From positions 3,906,001 through 3,970,000 of the forward strand of contig OY751489.1 in NCBI GenBank assembly GCA_963565915.1: DNA of 64,000 nucleotides, given 5' to 3'. The notes beneath the pieces were generated by a model. The model ran no database searches. It had not been told where the DNA came from and was given only the letters and a program-made list of their open reading frames with translations. Made by a program: the position numbers and the translations under genes. Shown piece by piece: positions 43,364-54,321 of the stretch; position 1 is the stretch's first letter; each line of letters opens with the position of its first letter. Origin of the DNA: Entoloma clypeatum. Lineage: Eukaryota > Basidiomycota > Agaricomycetes > Agaricales > Entolomataceae.

Positions 43364-46300
43364 TTGCCTTGTATGACTGCAGACAATAGAACCTATGTCA
43401 TCCCTGCCAAGCGAGCCGCTGCGTCGACTAAGATTGTGAAGGGAGATAACCCTCCGAAAAGACGAGAAATCAGGCTGTTAGCGCAGCTCAAAACACGACG
43501 AGGACCAAAGGTTATCCGACCTGAGGTTGACAGCGGATGTGAACGCACATGCATCCATCCCAGAATAGTACGCGAACAGAACCTCCCCACGTGAGGAATA
43601 CCGCCCATAGCAATTCTAAATGCGGATGGATCACCAAATCGACAACAGAAAGCGAGCCAACTTGCCGAAGTCAAACTGGATTTGGGAGCACATCAGGAAA
43701 CCATGGAAGCCTGGAGACCCTATTTTGGAAGCTGTCACTCCCACACCACCTCCCACAACCAAACGACCCTCATATGTTGAACGATTTGCTCATCTTTTCG
43801 AGAAAGAGAACTTTGACAAGATCCCAAAGGAGAGGGAATGGGACCATGGTATCGAACTTACACCGGACGCACCAAAGGAACTAGGGGGAAATACATATCC
43901 TATGACGCAAAAGGAACAAGAAGAATTGGACACATTCATTGACGAGGGTCTAGCAACAGGAAAGATCCGCCCGTCCAAATCCCCTTATGCCTCCCCTTGC
44001 TTCTTCATCAACAAGAAGGATGGCTCCAAATGATTGGTACAAGATTACCGCATGGTCAATAAATTCACGGTCAAAGACAAGTTCCCACTCCCACGAATAT
44101 CCGATCTCTTGGATGTACTGAAAGATGTGGTCTACTTCAATAAAATGGACATCATGTGGGGTTATAACAATGTCCGGATTAAGGAGGGCGATGAATGGAA
44201 AGCTGCCTTCCTCACCAGTCGAGGATTGTTCGAACCATTGGTCATGTTTTTTGGTCTTTGCAACTCCTCGGGAACGTTCTCTCGAATGATGGCTAGTCTA
44301 TTCCGGGACCAGATCCGCCGACGTATCTGCGTGATCTACATGGATGACATCGTGGTTATCAGTAAAACCAAGGAAGAACTCGCGCGAAACACCAAAGAAA
44401 TCCTACAGATCCTATCGGACAATGATTTGTTCCTAAAAGAGAAGAAGTGTTTATGGGAAGTAACGAAATGTCCTATATTGGGATATGTGGTTGGTGAGGG
44501 ACGTGTCGAGATGGAAACTGAGAAGGTGGATACAATTCGAAACTGGCGAGCACCCACATCAAAAAAGGAAGTTCAGAAGTTCCTTGGATTTGCTAACTTC
44601 TATCGACAATTTATTGAAGGGTACTCAAACATCGCAAAGCCCTCACCGCGCTCACAGGCGGTATGGCATTTACTTGGGGACCAACAGAGCAGCAAGCCTT
44701 TGAAGGTCTCATACGGGCAATTACATCGGCACCGGTCTTGGCATTACCAAAACCAGAGGGACAGTTCAGGGTTGAAACCGATGCATCGGGCTATGCAATT
44801 GGAGCAGTACTCTCTCAGAAGCAAGACGACAAATGGCACCCCATCGCATTCTTGTTGCGGACCATGTCCACGGCTGAACAGAATTACGAGATATACGACA
44901 AGGAACTTCTGGCAGTTGTGGAAGCATTGAAAGATTGGAGACACTATCTGCTCAAAGCCAAGGAACGTTTTGAAATCTTGACCGATCACAAGAACCTGGA
45001 ATACTTCTGTCGTCCTCAGGACCTGAATCAATGACAGCGACGCTGGAAAATGAAGTTACAGGACTATGACTTCGAATACGGCATGTGCCCGGCAAGACCA
45101 ATGCGAAAGCGGACATCCTGTCACGCTTACCCTGGTATGAAGCGGAACTCGAACCACAGGACAGTGACCAAATGCTCAAGGAGGGACTATTCTTGAAATG
45201 ATTGGAATCAGAAGATGTGGTACAAATGGAGATGTTCATGGAGGAACAATTCTTTGAAGGGGGTGAAACATCTAATTCCATCAAAATTGGAAACGTCACG
45301 ACCATCGAAAATCCGTGGATTGCACGCATCAAGGGTTCAAACCGCATGGAGACAGAAGTAGCCCAGGGTCTAAAGAAGAATCCTCATTGGTATCAACAGG
45401 AAAACGGCATCACATATGCAGGCGAACGAGTCTATGTCCCGCCAGATCCACAATTGCGACAAGAATTGATGTTTGAATCACATGATGCACCAGTGGCTGG
45501 ACATCCAGGACAGTACTGGACACATGAACTCCTCACTCGCACCTACTGGTGGCCTACCATACTGCATGATGTGAAGAAGTACGTGAAGGGTTGCGACACT
45601 TGTCAACGCAACAAGATTAACTGACAAAAGCGACATGCTCCGCTACATCCCCATGCAGCACCAAGTCACCCATGGGAAGACATAGGAATCGACATCATGG
45701 GACCGATACCAGAATCTGATGGAAAAAACGCAATTTTGGTCATCACGGATAGACATTCAAAGATGCTTCACCTCATTCCGACAACCGTGGAACTATCGGC
45801 TGAAGGATTAGCCAAGATCTATCGGGATCAGATATGGAAGCTTCATGGGATCCCCAAGAAGATCATCAGCGATAGGGGACCACAGTTCGCTGCGAAGTTC
45901 ATGGAGATACTCTGCCGCATGTTAGGGATCAAGAGGAACCTGTCCACCGCATACCACCCACAGACTGATGGACAGGCCGAGCGATCGCATCAGGAAACAG
46001 AAGCATTCTTACGAAACTTTGTCAACCATCTACAGGATGATTGGGCGGAATGGATCGCAATCGCAGAGTTCCAGTACAATGACAAAGAACACCAGGCAAC
46101 GAAGCACACCCCATTCTACCTCAACTACGGTTTACATCCGTGGAAGGGAGAACTCGTGTTAGAAGATACCAATCCGGCTGCCAATGACTTCTTGAAAAAA
46201 CTCAAACAGGCACGAGAAGAAGCCAATGCTGCGCTGAAACAAGCACAGGATCAGATGAAGAAGACAGTTGACACACGGCGAAGTCCGTCTCGGGACTACC

Positions 46301-46737
46301 GCATCGGAGACAAGGTGTGGCTGGAAGGGACTAACATCAGGACCGATCGACCCTCAAAGAAACTTGATGCACTCCGACATGGACCATTCAAAGTCCTAGA
46401 GAAGAAAGGAGCTAGCGCGTACCTTCTTGATCTTCCGAAGACTTGGAAGATGATTCACCCTGTATTCAACGAGACCCTGTTGTCACCATATGAAACTCCG
46501 AAGTATGCCATCCAGAAAAAGAAACCAGCCCCTGATCCGATCATTGTCGAAGGACAAGAAGAGTACCATGTGTCTATGATCCTGGACTCTCAAAAGTTCC
46601 GCGGAAAGATCCAGTACCTCGTCCAGTGGGAAGGATATGGCCCAGAAGAGAACACATGGGAACCGCGAGCTAATGTTCAGAACACTCAAGATTTGATCCG
46701 TGATTTCCATCGGCAGAACCCGTCGCGTCCACGATAA
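43364..46737 (+). pseudogene. G4 pol, complete domains with stops and frameshifts
   Basis: A TGA follows NLPT in protease. The 233-bp deletion follows, then a TGA before LVQDYRMVN. The YMDD box is near 44,339. A 1-nt deletion lies near 44,640. RNase H has a TGA in the LNQRQRRW block near 45,032 and a 1-nt deletion near 45,078. Further TGAs lie near 45,200 and 45,622. Integrase and chromodomain from 45,697 to 46,737 are uninterrupted (346 codons), with [20 protein letters not shown] and [17 protein letters not shown]. Confidence 0.88.
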
Positions 46738-46860
46738 AAGACACCCGTTGAAATCAGCAACAGCATCGACCTCATCAGTCAAAAAACCCACCGAGTTCTC
46801 CGCTCTGTCTTCAATATAGCTACTCCATTCTTCCTCTATCTCTCCAACATCCTCCGCACC

Positions 46861-47223
46861 ATGTCCACCGCCACCACCACATCCACTGAAACCAACCCCG
46901 CCATCACTGCCCTCATGGGTGAAGCCCTCTCCATGAGAGACCAGATTCACGCGCTAGAAGCCTCGCTCGCCAACATCCTGCATCGACAGATGCACATCCG
47001 CCTCCATTCTTTATCCGACCTCCCCGTCGCACCCACCCCCGAAGAGAAACAAATCCTCGGGAACTACACCCGTACGCTGGTCGTTGAAAACCGGCGCATC
47101 CGACTAGCCGTCCGGAGTCTCGAGCTCGCCGTTGCCATCAACGAAGAGCTAATAGATGATTGGAGCCTCAAGGAGAATGGCTCCTGGACAAACAACGACG
47201 ATGCTGGAGGATGGGGACAATGA
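46861..47223 (+). CDS. G4 3' accessory ORF, 120 aa
   Basis: It is ATG-initiated, about 120 nt downstream of the pol stop, after a CT-rich leader. It aligns along its whole length with the 122-aa ORF of G5 (roughly 60% identity by eye), sharing GEALSMRDQIHALE, LHRQMHIRLHSLSDLP, PT-EEK-IL-NYT and VENRR-RLAVR. It is mostly helical with heptad-like spacing. It stays open here although gag and pol in the same element are broken. Function is unknown. Confidence 0.75.
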   Translation: MSTATTTSTETNPAITALMGEALSMRDQIHALEASLANILHRQMHIRLHSLSDLPVAPTPEEKQILGNYTRTLVVENRRIRLAVRSLELAVAINEELIDDWSLKENGSWTNNDDAGGWGQ

Positions 47224-47257
47224 CTCTGTGAGGACACAGAGCTTGAGGAGGGGAACA

Positions 47258-47644
47258 TGTTACGGACTTACCGGTTTGTATGTTACGCACTTTTCCCTTG
47301 TATTGTACCTTCGTCATTTCTTTGACTCATCGGACCGCTTATTCATTTACCTTTACTCTACCATTCTCCTTTAGTATACTTCGCTCCCGCGCTGACTCGC
47401 ACTCCGCAGTAGGGATTACTCAGTCCGCAGTCGTCTGACTCACTTCACACTGCCTTCCGCAGTTACTGACTCATCCGCACTGCCTTCCGCAGCTACTGAC
47501 TCACTCGCTACCGCTCGTAGCCAGTACTATATAAACCCCATGTACCATAGCTACATTCCTTAGATTTAGCAATCACTTTGCTCTTCGCCTTTCCACTTCC
47601 TGCATACTCTGCCCGAACCTTGGAACGGTTTGTTAAGCATAACA
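47258..47644 (+). repeat. G4 3' LTR (387 bp)
   Basis: Partner of the 5' LTR. It is 9 bp shorter because of minisatellite and adjacent indel differences. Confidence 0.92.
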
Positions 47645-48121
47645 GGCAGTTCCTCCTTTCATATATGAGACAGTGAAGAGAATTTTCTTCTTGTCAGAGT
47701 TGTAGATGTCATCGTTCATTTCCAAATATAAGTTTGCATTGAACAAAAATTCTGACAGTTTTCTTCTGTCTTCATTGAAGATCACCGGTGGGCTGATCTT
47801 GGTCTCTTTTTCTGGGGTTCTTGCCTGAGAAGTCATTTCTACAGGTGCTGGTTTAACTGGGGTGTCTGGGGTCTTTAGTCTGGGTGCAGCAACAGCAACA
47901 GCTGGCGGCAGTGGGATTCATCTTGGGGAGAGGTAAGAGGGTGATGTGGAGTTGACTGGTAAGAAAGAGGAGGTTACTCTTCTCTTCTGTACGGTGTCGG
48001 CAGTTGTTGTGGTGTGATGGGTGCGTCAATGAACTCCTGTTCATCTTCTGAGTCGGACGAGACTCCAAAGGTTGATTGTCAGGGAGGAATCTTTGCATCT
48101 AAAACCGTGGTGGGTTGATGA

Positions 48122-48489
48122 TGTTATGCGTAACAAACCGTTCCAAGGTTCGGGCAGAGTATGCAGGAAGATGGAAAGGCGAAGAGCAATGTGATTGCTA
48201 AATCTAAGGAATCTAGCTATAGTACAAAGGGTTTATATAGGTACTGACTATAGGCGATAGCATATGAGTCAGTGCTGCGCAAGGCAGTGTATCTGAGTAA
48301 GATAACTGCGGAAGGCAGTGCGTCTGAGTAAGACGACTGCGGAATGAGTCAGACAGCTGCGGAAAGCGAGTCAGCGCGGGAGCGAAGTATACTAAAGGAA
48401 ATAAAGTATAATACGATATGTGTAAGCGGGGGCCGATGAGTAAAAGTGAGAAAGTAAGCATATACGTCCGTAGTCGTTAGTCCGTAACA
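48122..48489 (-). repeat. G5 3' LTR (368 bp)
   Basis: TGTTATGCGTAACAAACC to TAGTCCGTAACA on the plus strand. No difference from the 5' LTR was seen. It adjoins the primer tract near 48,490-48,503. Confidence 0.93.
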
Positions 48490-48526
48490 TGTTCCCCTCC
48501 TCAAGGTCTGTGTCCTCACAGACTAC

Positions 48527-48895
48527 CTACTCCCATCCATCGTTGCCATTTGGATCGGCCCAGGCAGGGTCAACTCGGTTACCCCAATCCTTTATTAGTT
48601 CATCGTTTACCGCCGTGGCAAACTCTAAACCTCGAACGGCGAGGCGAAGGCGTCGGTTCTCGACAGCAAGGGTGTTGGTATAGTTTTTGAGGATGAGTTT
48701 TTCCTCAGCGGTGGGGGCGGTTGGCAAATCGGAAAGGGTATGAAGGCGGATATGCATCTGCCGGTGAAGGATGTCGGCAACGGAGGTTTCGAGCGCATGG
48801 ATCTGGTCGCGCATGGAGAGCGCTTCGCCGATGAGGGTGGTGATGGTGTGGTTGATATCGGAAGCATCGGTGGAGGCGGCGGTGATGTTGGACAT
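48527..48895 (-). CDS. G5 3' accessory ORF, 122 aa
   Basis: The ATG at 48,895 lies 115 nt after the pol stop, in a CT-rich leader with TTATACC that could act as an internal promoter. The sequence is helical with Leu/Ile spacing (MRDQIHALETSVADIL, ENRRLRLAVRGLEF) and an Asp/Asn/Trp-rich C-terminus. It is related along its full length to G4's 120-aa ORF and to remnants in G1 and G2. It takes the position of env in retroviruses but has no signal peptide or membrane segment. Not recognised; a structural or regulatory partner is possible. Confidence 0.75.
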   Translation of the reverse strand: MSNITAASTDASDINHTITTLIGEALSMRDQIHALETSVADILHRQMHIRLHTLSDLPTAPTAEEKLILKNYTNTLAVENRRLRLAVRGLEFATAVNDELIKDWGNRVDPAWADPNGNDGWE

Positions 48896-49010
48896 GGCAG
48901 AAATGATGTTTGAAAGGTATAAGAAGAACGGCGTGTTGGGCGAGAAGAGTTGGAGCGGGGAACTCGATGTGACAGAAGTCGATGTGGAAAATGGCTCAAA
49001 GTTTATTCTT

Positions 49011-52000
49011 TTATCGTGGACGCGATGGATTTTGCCGATGAAAGTCTCGGATCAAGTCTTGAGCGTTCTGAACATTAGTCCGAGGTTCCCATGTGTTCTC
49101 TTCTGGGCCATACCCTTCCCATTGGACGAGGTACTGGATCTTTCCGCGGAATTTTCGAGAGTCCAGGATCGTGGAGACATGGTATTCTTCTCGTCCTTCG
49201 ACGATGATCGGATCAGGGGCTGGCTTCTTTTTCTGAATGGCATACTTCGGGGTTTCGTATGGCGATAACAGGGTTTCATTGAACACAGGGTGGATCATTT
49301 TCCAGGTTTTGGGAAGATCAAGACGGTATGCGCTAGCTCCTTTCTTCTCTAGGACTTTGAACGGTCCGTGTCGGAGGGCGTCAAGTTTCTTTGAGGGACG
49401 ATCAGTCCTGATGTTAGTCCCTTCCAGCCACACCTTGTCTCCGATGCGGTAATCCCGAGACGGGCTTCGTCGTGTGTCAACTGTTTTCTTCATCTGATCC
49501 TGTGCCTGTTTTAGTGCTGCGTTGGCTTCTTCTCGTGCCTGTTTGAGTTTTTTCAAGAAGTCGTTTGCTGCCGGATTGGTGTCTTCCAACACAAGTTCTC
49601 CCTTCCAAGGATGCAGACCGTAGTTGAGATAGAATGGTGTGTACTTTGTCGCTTGATGTTCTTTGTCATTGTACTGGAATTCTGCGATTGCGATCCATTC
49701 CGCCCAATCATCTTGTAGATGGTTGACAAAGTTTCGTAAGAACACCTCGGTTTCCTGATGCGATCGTTCGGCCTGTCCATCAGTCTGTGGATGGTACGCA
49801 GTGGACAGATTTCTTTTGATCCCTAACATGCGGCAAAGTATCTCCATAAACTTCGCGGCGAACTGCGGTCCCCTATCGCTGATGATCTTCTTGGGAATTC
49901 CATGAAGTTTCCATATCTGGTCCCGATAGATCTTGGCTAATCCTTCAGCCGATAGTTCCACGGTTGTCGGGATGAGATGAAGCATCTTTGAATGTCTGTC
50001 CGTGATGACCAGAATTGCGTTCTTCCCATCAGATTCTGGTATCGGTCCTACGACGTCAATCCCTATATCTTCCCATGGTTGACTTGGCGCGGCGTTAGGG
50101 TGCAGAGGGGCGTGTCTCCTTTGGCGGCTGATCTTGTTGCGTTGACAGGTGTCACAACCTTTCACATACTTCTTTACGTCATGTAGGATGGTGGGCCACC
50201 AGTAGGTGCGAGTGAGAAGTTCATGTGTTCGATACTGTCCTGGATGTCCTGCCACTGGTGCGTCGTGCGCTTCAAACATCAGTTCTTGGCGCAATTGTGG
50301 GTCTGGTGGAACATAGACTCGTTCTCCTGCGTAGGTGATGCCATTTTCCTGCTGGTACCAGTGAGGATTCTTCTTCAGACCCTGGGCTACTTCTGTTTCC
50401 ATGCGATTCGAGGCCTTGATGCGTACGATCCATGGGTTTTCGATGGTTGTGATGTTTCCGATTTTGATGGAATCAGATGTTTCACCCCCTTCAAAGAATT
50501 GTTCCTCCGTGAACATCTCCATTTGTATCACATCTTCTGATTCCAATCGTTTCAAAAATAGCCCCTCCTTGAGCATTTGGTCGCTGTCCTGCGGCTCGAG
50601 TTCCGTCTCGTACCAGGGTAAACGTGACAGGATGTCTGCTTTCGCGTTTGTCTTCCCAGGTACATGTCGCAATTCGAAGTCATAGTCTTGTAGCTTCATC
50701 TTCCAGCGCCTCTGTCGTTGGTTTAGGTCCTGAGGACGCCGGAAATACTCCAGGTTTTTGTGATCGGTTAAGATCTCGAAACGTTCCTTGGCTTCAAGTA
50801 GATAATGTCGCCAGTCCTTCAGTGCTTCCATGACTGCCAAGAGTTCCTTGTCATAGATCTCGTAATTCTGTTCGGCCGCGGACATGGTCCGCGACAAGAA
50901 CGCGATAGGATGCCACTTGTCGTCTTGTTTCTGTGAGAGTACCGCTCCAATTGCATAACCCGATGCATCGGTTTCAACCCTGAACTGTCCGTCCGGTTTG
51001 GGCAATGCCAAGACTGGTGCTGTCGTGATTGCCCGTATGAGACCTTCAAATGCTTCTTGCGCCGCTGGTCCCCATGTGAATGCTGTATTTCCCGTAAGTG
51101 TCGTGAGTGGCTTTGCGATGTTTGAGTATCCTTCAATGAAGCGTCGATAAAAATTGGCAAATCCCAGGAACCTCTGGACTTCCTTTTTTGATGTGGGTAC
51201 TCGCCAGTTCCGGATTGTGTCCACCTTTTCAGTTTCCATCTCGACACGTCCTTCACCCACGACATATCCCAATATGGGGCATTTCGTTACTTCCCAAAGA
51301 CACTTCTTCTCCTTTAGGAACAAGTCATTGTCCGACAGGATCTGCAAGATCTCTTCGGTATTCCGGGCGAGTTCTTCCTTGGTTTTACCAATAACCACTA
51401 TGTCATCCATGTAAATCACACAGATGCGCCGACGGATCTGATCCCTGAATAGGCTGGCCATCATCCGAGAGAACGTTCCCGGGGAATTGCAGAGACCGAA
51501 AAACATGACCAATGGTTCAAACAATCCTCGGCTGGTCAAGAAGGCGGCTTTCCATTCGTCACCCTTTTTGATCCGCACATTATTGTATCCCCACATGATG
51601 TCCATTTTGTTGAAGTAGACGGCGTCCTTCAATACATCCAAGAGGTCGTTGATGCGTGGGAGTGGGAATTTGTCCTTAACCGTGAATTTGTTAACCGTGC
51701 GATAGTCCTGTACCAATCGTTTGGAACCGTCTTTCTTGTTAATGAAGAAGCAGGGTGATGCATAAGGTGATTTGGACGGTCGGATCTTTCCGGTTGCCAG
51801 GCCTTCGTCGATGAATTCGTCCAGTTCTTCTTGCTCCTTTTGGGTCATAGGGTACGTGTTTCCCCCTAGCTCCTTTGGTGCGTCCGGTGTAAGTTCGATG
51901 CCGTGGTCCCATTCCCTTTCCTTTGGGATCTTGTCAAAGTTTTCTTTTTCAAAAAGATGGGCAAAACGTTCAACATATGAGGGTCGTTTGGTTGTGGGAG

Positions 52001-52685
52001 GTGGTGTGGGAGTAACTGCTTCCAATATGGGGTCTCCGGGCTTCCATTTCTGATCTGATTTCTTGGGTGCGTCCTTGTCTCGTACTTCCACCATGCGAAC
52101 CCGATGTTTGCGACCATTAAGGTTAACCCTGAAATCCGAGTGTTTGGTTTGACACGTTGATGGGCATCGGTTGAATGTTACGGCGCCGGTCGTCCAATTG
52201 ATTGTAGGGTTGTGGTGCACCAACCAATCATGTCCCAAAAGCATATCCGTTCTCCCAATGTCCAATACCATTGCCTCCATGGTTTCCTGGTGTGTTCCCA
52301 AGTCCAGCTTGACTTCGGCAAGTTTTTCTGCTTTCTGTTGTCGGTTCGGTGATCCATCCGCATTTAGGATTGATATGGGCTTTATTCCACGTGTGGGAAG
52401 GTTCTGTTCACGTACTATTCTGGGATGGATACATGTGCGTTCACATCCGCTATCGACCTCGGGTCGAATGGCCTTTGGTCCTCGTCGTGTTTTGATCTGA
52501 GCTTGCAGCTTGATCTCTCGTCGTTTCGGAGGTTTATCTCCCTTGACAATCTTAGTTGACGCAACGGCTCGCTTTGCAGGGATAACATAAGTTATATTGT
52601 CTGTAACTGCACCAGGCAAGCGAGTTCGTTTAATGGATAAGGGTCGCGACTTAGCGTCGTTTAATCGGACCCTTCGGGAAAACCC
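49011..52685 (-). CDS. G5 pol: protease, RT, RNase H, integrase, chromodomain
   Basis: Translated as a Gag-Pol fusion of about 1,500 aa by -1 frameshifting; the frame has no ATG of its own at the start. Residues are numbered from the Leu codon at 52,619 (1,202 aa to the stop). Protease DSG is at 56-58 and GHDWL at 129-133. RT carries [19 protein letters not shown] and YMDD at 403-406. RNase H starts at [10 protein letters not shown] (550) and includes TDHKNL. The integrase zinc motif H2C2 spans about 785-825. Core acids are D855, D915 and E951, with D915-x35-E951. The chromodomain occupies about 1,145-1,195 ([17 protein letters not shown]). No stop or frameshift was found. Confidence 0.92.
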   Translation of the reverse strand, partial: GFSRRVRLNDAKSRPLSIKRTRLPGAVTDNITYVIPAKRAVASTKIVKGDKPPKRREIKLQAQIKTRRGPKAIRPEVDSGCERTCIHPRIVREQNLPTRGIKPISILNADGSPNRQQKAEKLAEVKLDLGTHQETMEAMVLDIGRTDMLLGHDWLVHHNPTINWTTGAVTFNRCPSTCQTKHSDFRVNLNGRKHRVRMVEVRDKDAPKKSDQKWKPGDPILEAVTPTPPPTTKRPSYVERFAHLFEKENFDKIPKEREWDHGIELTPDAPKELGGNTYPMTQKEQEELDEFIDEGLATGKIRPSKSPYASPCFFINKKDGSKRLVQDYRTVNKFTVKDKFPLPRINDLLDVLKDAVYFNKMDIMWGYNNVRIKKGDEWKAAFLTSRGLFEPLVMFFGLCNSPGTFSRMMASLFRDQIRRRICVIYMDDIVVIGKTKEELARNTEEILQILSDNDLFLKEKKCLWEVTKCPILGYVVGEGRVEMETEKVDTIRNWRVPTSKKEVQRFLGFANFYRRFIEGYSNIAKPLTTLTGNTAFTWGPAAQEAFEGLIRAITTAPVLALPKPDGQFRVETDASGYAIGAVLSQKQDDKWHPIAFLSRTMSAAEQNYEIYDKELLAVMEALKDWRHYLLEAKERFEILTDHKNLEYFRRPQDLNQRQRRWKMKLQDYDFELRHVPGKTNAKADILSRLPWYETELEPQDSDQMLKEGLFLKRLESEDVIQMEMFTEEQFFEGGETSDSIKIGNITTIENPWIVRIKASNRMETEVAQGLKKNPHWYQQENGITYAGERVYVPPDPQLRQELMFEAHDAPVAGHPGQYRTHELLTRTYWWPTILHDVKKYVKGCDTCQRNKISRQRRHAPLHPNAAPSQPWEDIGIDVVGPIPESDGKNAILVITDRHSKMLHLIPTTVELSAEGLAKIYRDQIWKLHGIPKKIISDRGPQFAAKFMEILCRMLGIKRNLSTAYHPQTDGQAERSHQETEVFLRNFVNHLQDDWAEWIAIAEFQYNDKEHQATKYTPFYLNYGLHPWKGELVLEDTNPAANDFLKKLKQAREEANAALKQAQDQMKKTVDTRRSPSRDYRIGDKVWLEGTNIRTDRPSKKLDALRHGPFKVLEKKGASAYRLDLPKTWKMIHPVFNETLLSPYETPKYAIQKKKPAPDPIIVEGREEYHVSTILDSRKFRGKIQYLVQWEGYGPEENTWEPRTNVQNAQDLIRDFHRQNPSRPR
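52639..52685 (-). promoter_or_regulatory. -1 ribosomal frameshift signal (GGGTTTT plus hairpin)
   Basis: The heptamer G_GGT_TTT (52,685-52,679) is in the gag frame and fits X_XXY_YYZ. After a 4-nt spacer (CCCG), AAGGGTC (52,674-52,668) pairs with GACCCTT (52,645-52,639). Inside, CGAC (52,659-52,656) pairs with GTCG (52,650-52,647) around a 5-nt loop. Shifting -1 here enters a frame open all the way through pol. G1, G2 and G4 keep the stem but have GGATTTT. Confidence 0.75.
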
Positions 52686-53530
52686 TTCTCATCGGTCTCT
52701 ATGGTGATGGTTTCATCGTCATCATCGGTATCTCCATCAGACACCTTCCTAATCTTTCCAGAGTTCTTCTTCGGCTTGCGGCAGTTGCGCGCAATATGTC
52801 CTTCTTGGTCGCAGTTGAAACACTTACGACCATCTTTCTTCTTTGGGGCTTTGCAGTCTTTGGCAAGGTGACCAAAGCGCTGACAGTTGTAGCAACGGGC
52901 TACTCCTGCTTTGTCGATCTCCATGGCTTTGCCTTGACCACCATAAGTGGTACCCGATCCGGTGCGTGTGTCGCCACCCCCTCGGATGACTAATGCATGT
53001 CCCTCCATCTGTCGTCCCTTGTTTCGGATCTCCTTTGCGTAATCAGTGTACGTCTTGCCATCGCTAGCCACTTGTTCAGAAATTTTGCGGTTGACGTTCT
53101 TTTCCAGGATGTATTTCCCAGTTTCTTCGCCAAGGTTTGACAGCTTCAAGATCTCTTCGAATTCGTCCAAGAATTCGTCGATGGTGCGTTTCTCCTGTTT
53201 CAGGACTTCGAGTTTCGCCTTGGCCGCTGCCGACTTGTTGGCAATAGAGAATCGCGTAGCGATGTCGTCTGAGAATCCTAACCAGGTGATGTTCTCGCCA
53301 TCGGTGGCAAGGTCGTCTAATTTGTTGCTGGCCCAGTGTTTGCCGGACCCTTCCATCATGCGGGATAACACCGCAAGAATCTTCTGATCGTCGGACAGGC
53401 CCTTCTGGAACCTGATGTATAATTTGGTGGCTTTCCACCACTCGTCGAAGGTGTGTCTGTCTTTGAACATCCCAGGATCTTTGATGATCTTGGACGTATC
53501 CATTGTTTGTACTGTCGGTGCTTCTGCCAT
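52661..53530 (-). CDS. G5 gag, 289 aa
   Basis: It forms the virus-like particle and packages the element RNA. The start is the first ATG of the predicted transcript ([14 protein letters not shown]). Residues 1-180 are the helical capsid part ([27 protein letters not shown]). Two CCHC zinc knuckles follow at 213-226 ([14 protein letters not shown]) and 237-250 ([14 protein letters not shown]), then an acidic C-terminus. The stop TAA is at 52,663-52,661. The slippery heptamer G-GGT-TTT covers codons 282-284, so a fraction of ribosomes would shift -1 into pol. Confidence 0.9.
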   Translation of the reverse strand: MAEAPTVQTMDTSKIIKDPGMFKDRHTFDEWWKATKLYIRFQKGLSDDQKILAVLSRMMEGSGKHWASNKLDDLATDGENITWLGFSDDIATRFSIANKSAAAKAKLEVLKQEKRTIDEFLDEFEEILKLSNLGEETGKYILEKNVNRKISEQVASDGKTYTDYAKEIRNKGRQMEGHALVIRGGGDTRTGSGTTYGGQGKAMEIDKAGVARCYNCQRFGHLAKDCKAPKKKDGRKCFNCDQEGHIARNCRKPKKNSGKIRKVSDGDTDDDDETITIETDEKGFPEGSD

Positions 53531-53532
53531 GT

Positions 53533-54321
53533 CTAGAACCTGCGGAGTAGGAGAGGTGTCGGATTGTTGGGATGAAGATGGGGTTCGGGATACAGGTAGG
53601 GGTTGAAAATCAGTCCCTGTTCTAGGCGTCTGTTCGGTATCTGACTGCGCGGAGTCAAAAGTAAATTCGTCAGGGGACTCGTCGGCGGAATCGGTGGCAA
53701 AACGTTCGGGGTATTTCCTCTGTAAATCTTTAAGGAATCTCTGTTCCTGCGCGTCTGTTGGTCGCGAGAAGGGGTCAAGTCTCTCGTTTCGTGCCCAACG
53801 GTTGTACTCGGTTTGTTGTTCTTCGATGGTGAAGTGGGCGTAGATCTGCTGCTTCGAGTAGGACGTGATGATGTGGCTCTGGGACGTCTCGATGTGAGCG
53901 TCCTAATCAATCTTCTGATAACGGTTGTCTGGACACCGATAAACTCTCTGATCTCTGTGATCCGACCTGTCTGAGGTCCTTCTTGAACGCGAAAGCTTTC
54001 GAGTTCGTTCTGTCGGGCGTTGTAACGCGCGATCTGGTGTTGCCGAGCAAGATGGATGCTCTCTGCTATCTCGCCGTGGGGGCGATGCTCGTCGTTGTCT
54101 AGTTCTTCGTCAAGCACCTGCTGTAGGATGCGACGGATCTCCGATTCGATGTACTGCTGGATAAGCGTAAAATCGATACTGTCTCGAGGACTTAGCTCCT
54201 CCTGTCGGGCTTCTGGCGTGCTGAATGGATTACTGGTGAAGTCTTCAAAGAAGCGCGACGTCTTGACTCGTCTGGTAGTTGCTCTCTTCGCTCTGGGCGA
54301 ACCTAACGAGATTTAGCAACT
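53533..54321 (-). other. G5 AUG-free leader with open overlapping frame (ORF0)
   Basis: From the predicted transcript start (54,405) to the gag ATG (53,530) I find no ATG. One frame is open from near the LTR to a TAG at 53,535-53,533, which ends 2 nt before the gag ATG. It encodes a helical segment (IQQYIESEIRRILQQVLDEE) and then a Ser/Pro/Arg-rich tail. The frame of MSYSKQQ (start codon ACG here) is open as well. The stop-2nt-ATG arrangement is kept in G1, G2 and G4. Whether ORF0 is translated is unknown. Confidence 0.5.
54309..54319 (-). promoter_or_regulatory. G5 primer-binding site, 11-nt self-primer
   Basis: TTGCTAAATCT begins 2 nt after the 5' LTR. It is the exact complement of AGATTTAGCAA at 54,405-54,395, the predicted 5' end of the transcript. 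Eleven nucleotides is the length used by Tf1 of fission yeast. The match stops exactly at the predicted transcript start. The same pairing exists in G1, G2 and G4. Confidence 0.75.

Larger units (their letters stand above)
41269..47644 (+). mobile_element. Ty3/gypsy chromovirus G4, defective, TSD GGCAG
   Basis: LTRs 41269-41664 and 47258-47644 are flanked by perfect GGCAG duplications (41264-41268 and 47645-47649). It is inserted in the gag gene of G3. All coding domains are present, but gag has a TGA after HALVI, protease carries the same 233-bp deletion as G1, and pol has several TGA stops and 1-nt frameshifts. The LTR U3 differs from those of G1 and of G2/G5, while the internal part is nearly identical to G1. 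Confidence 0.93.
40557..47836 (-). pseudogene. G3 gag, split by G4
   Basis: Gag starts at 47,836 (MTSQARTPEKETKIS) and runs to 47,650. It resumes at 41,268 after G4, the junction reading YMKGGTA-GPWKESWYRD. It is open to about 40,740, where a 1-nt error in an A-run (TTTAAAAAAGG) shifts the frame. The zinc knuckle CFVCHQAGHCADAH lies in the other frame just downstream. The capsid core has the retrotrans_gag look (MTANEFVEKFKLW, LRDKILGLDKVP). The product would be the capsid precursor; this copy is broken. Confidence 0.85.
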
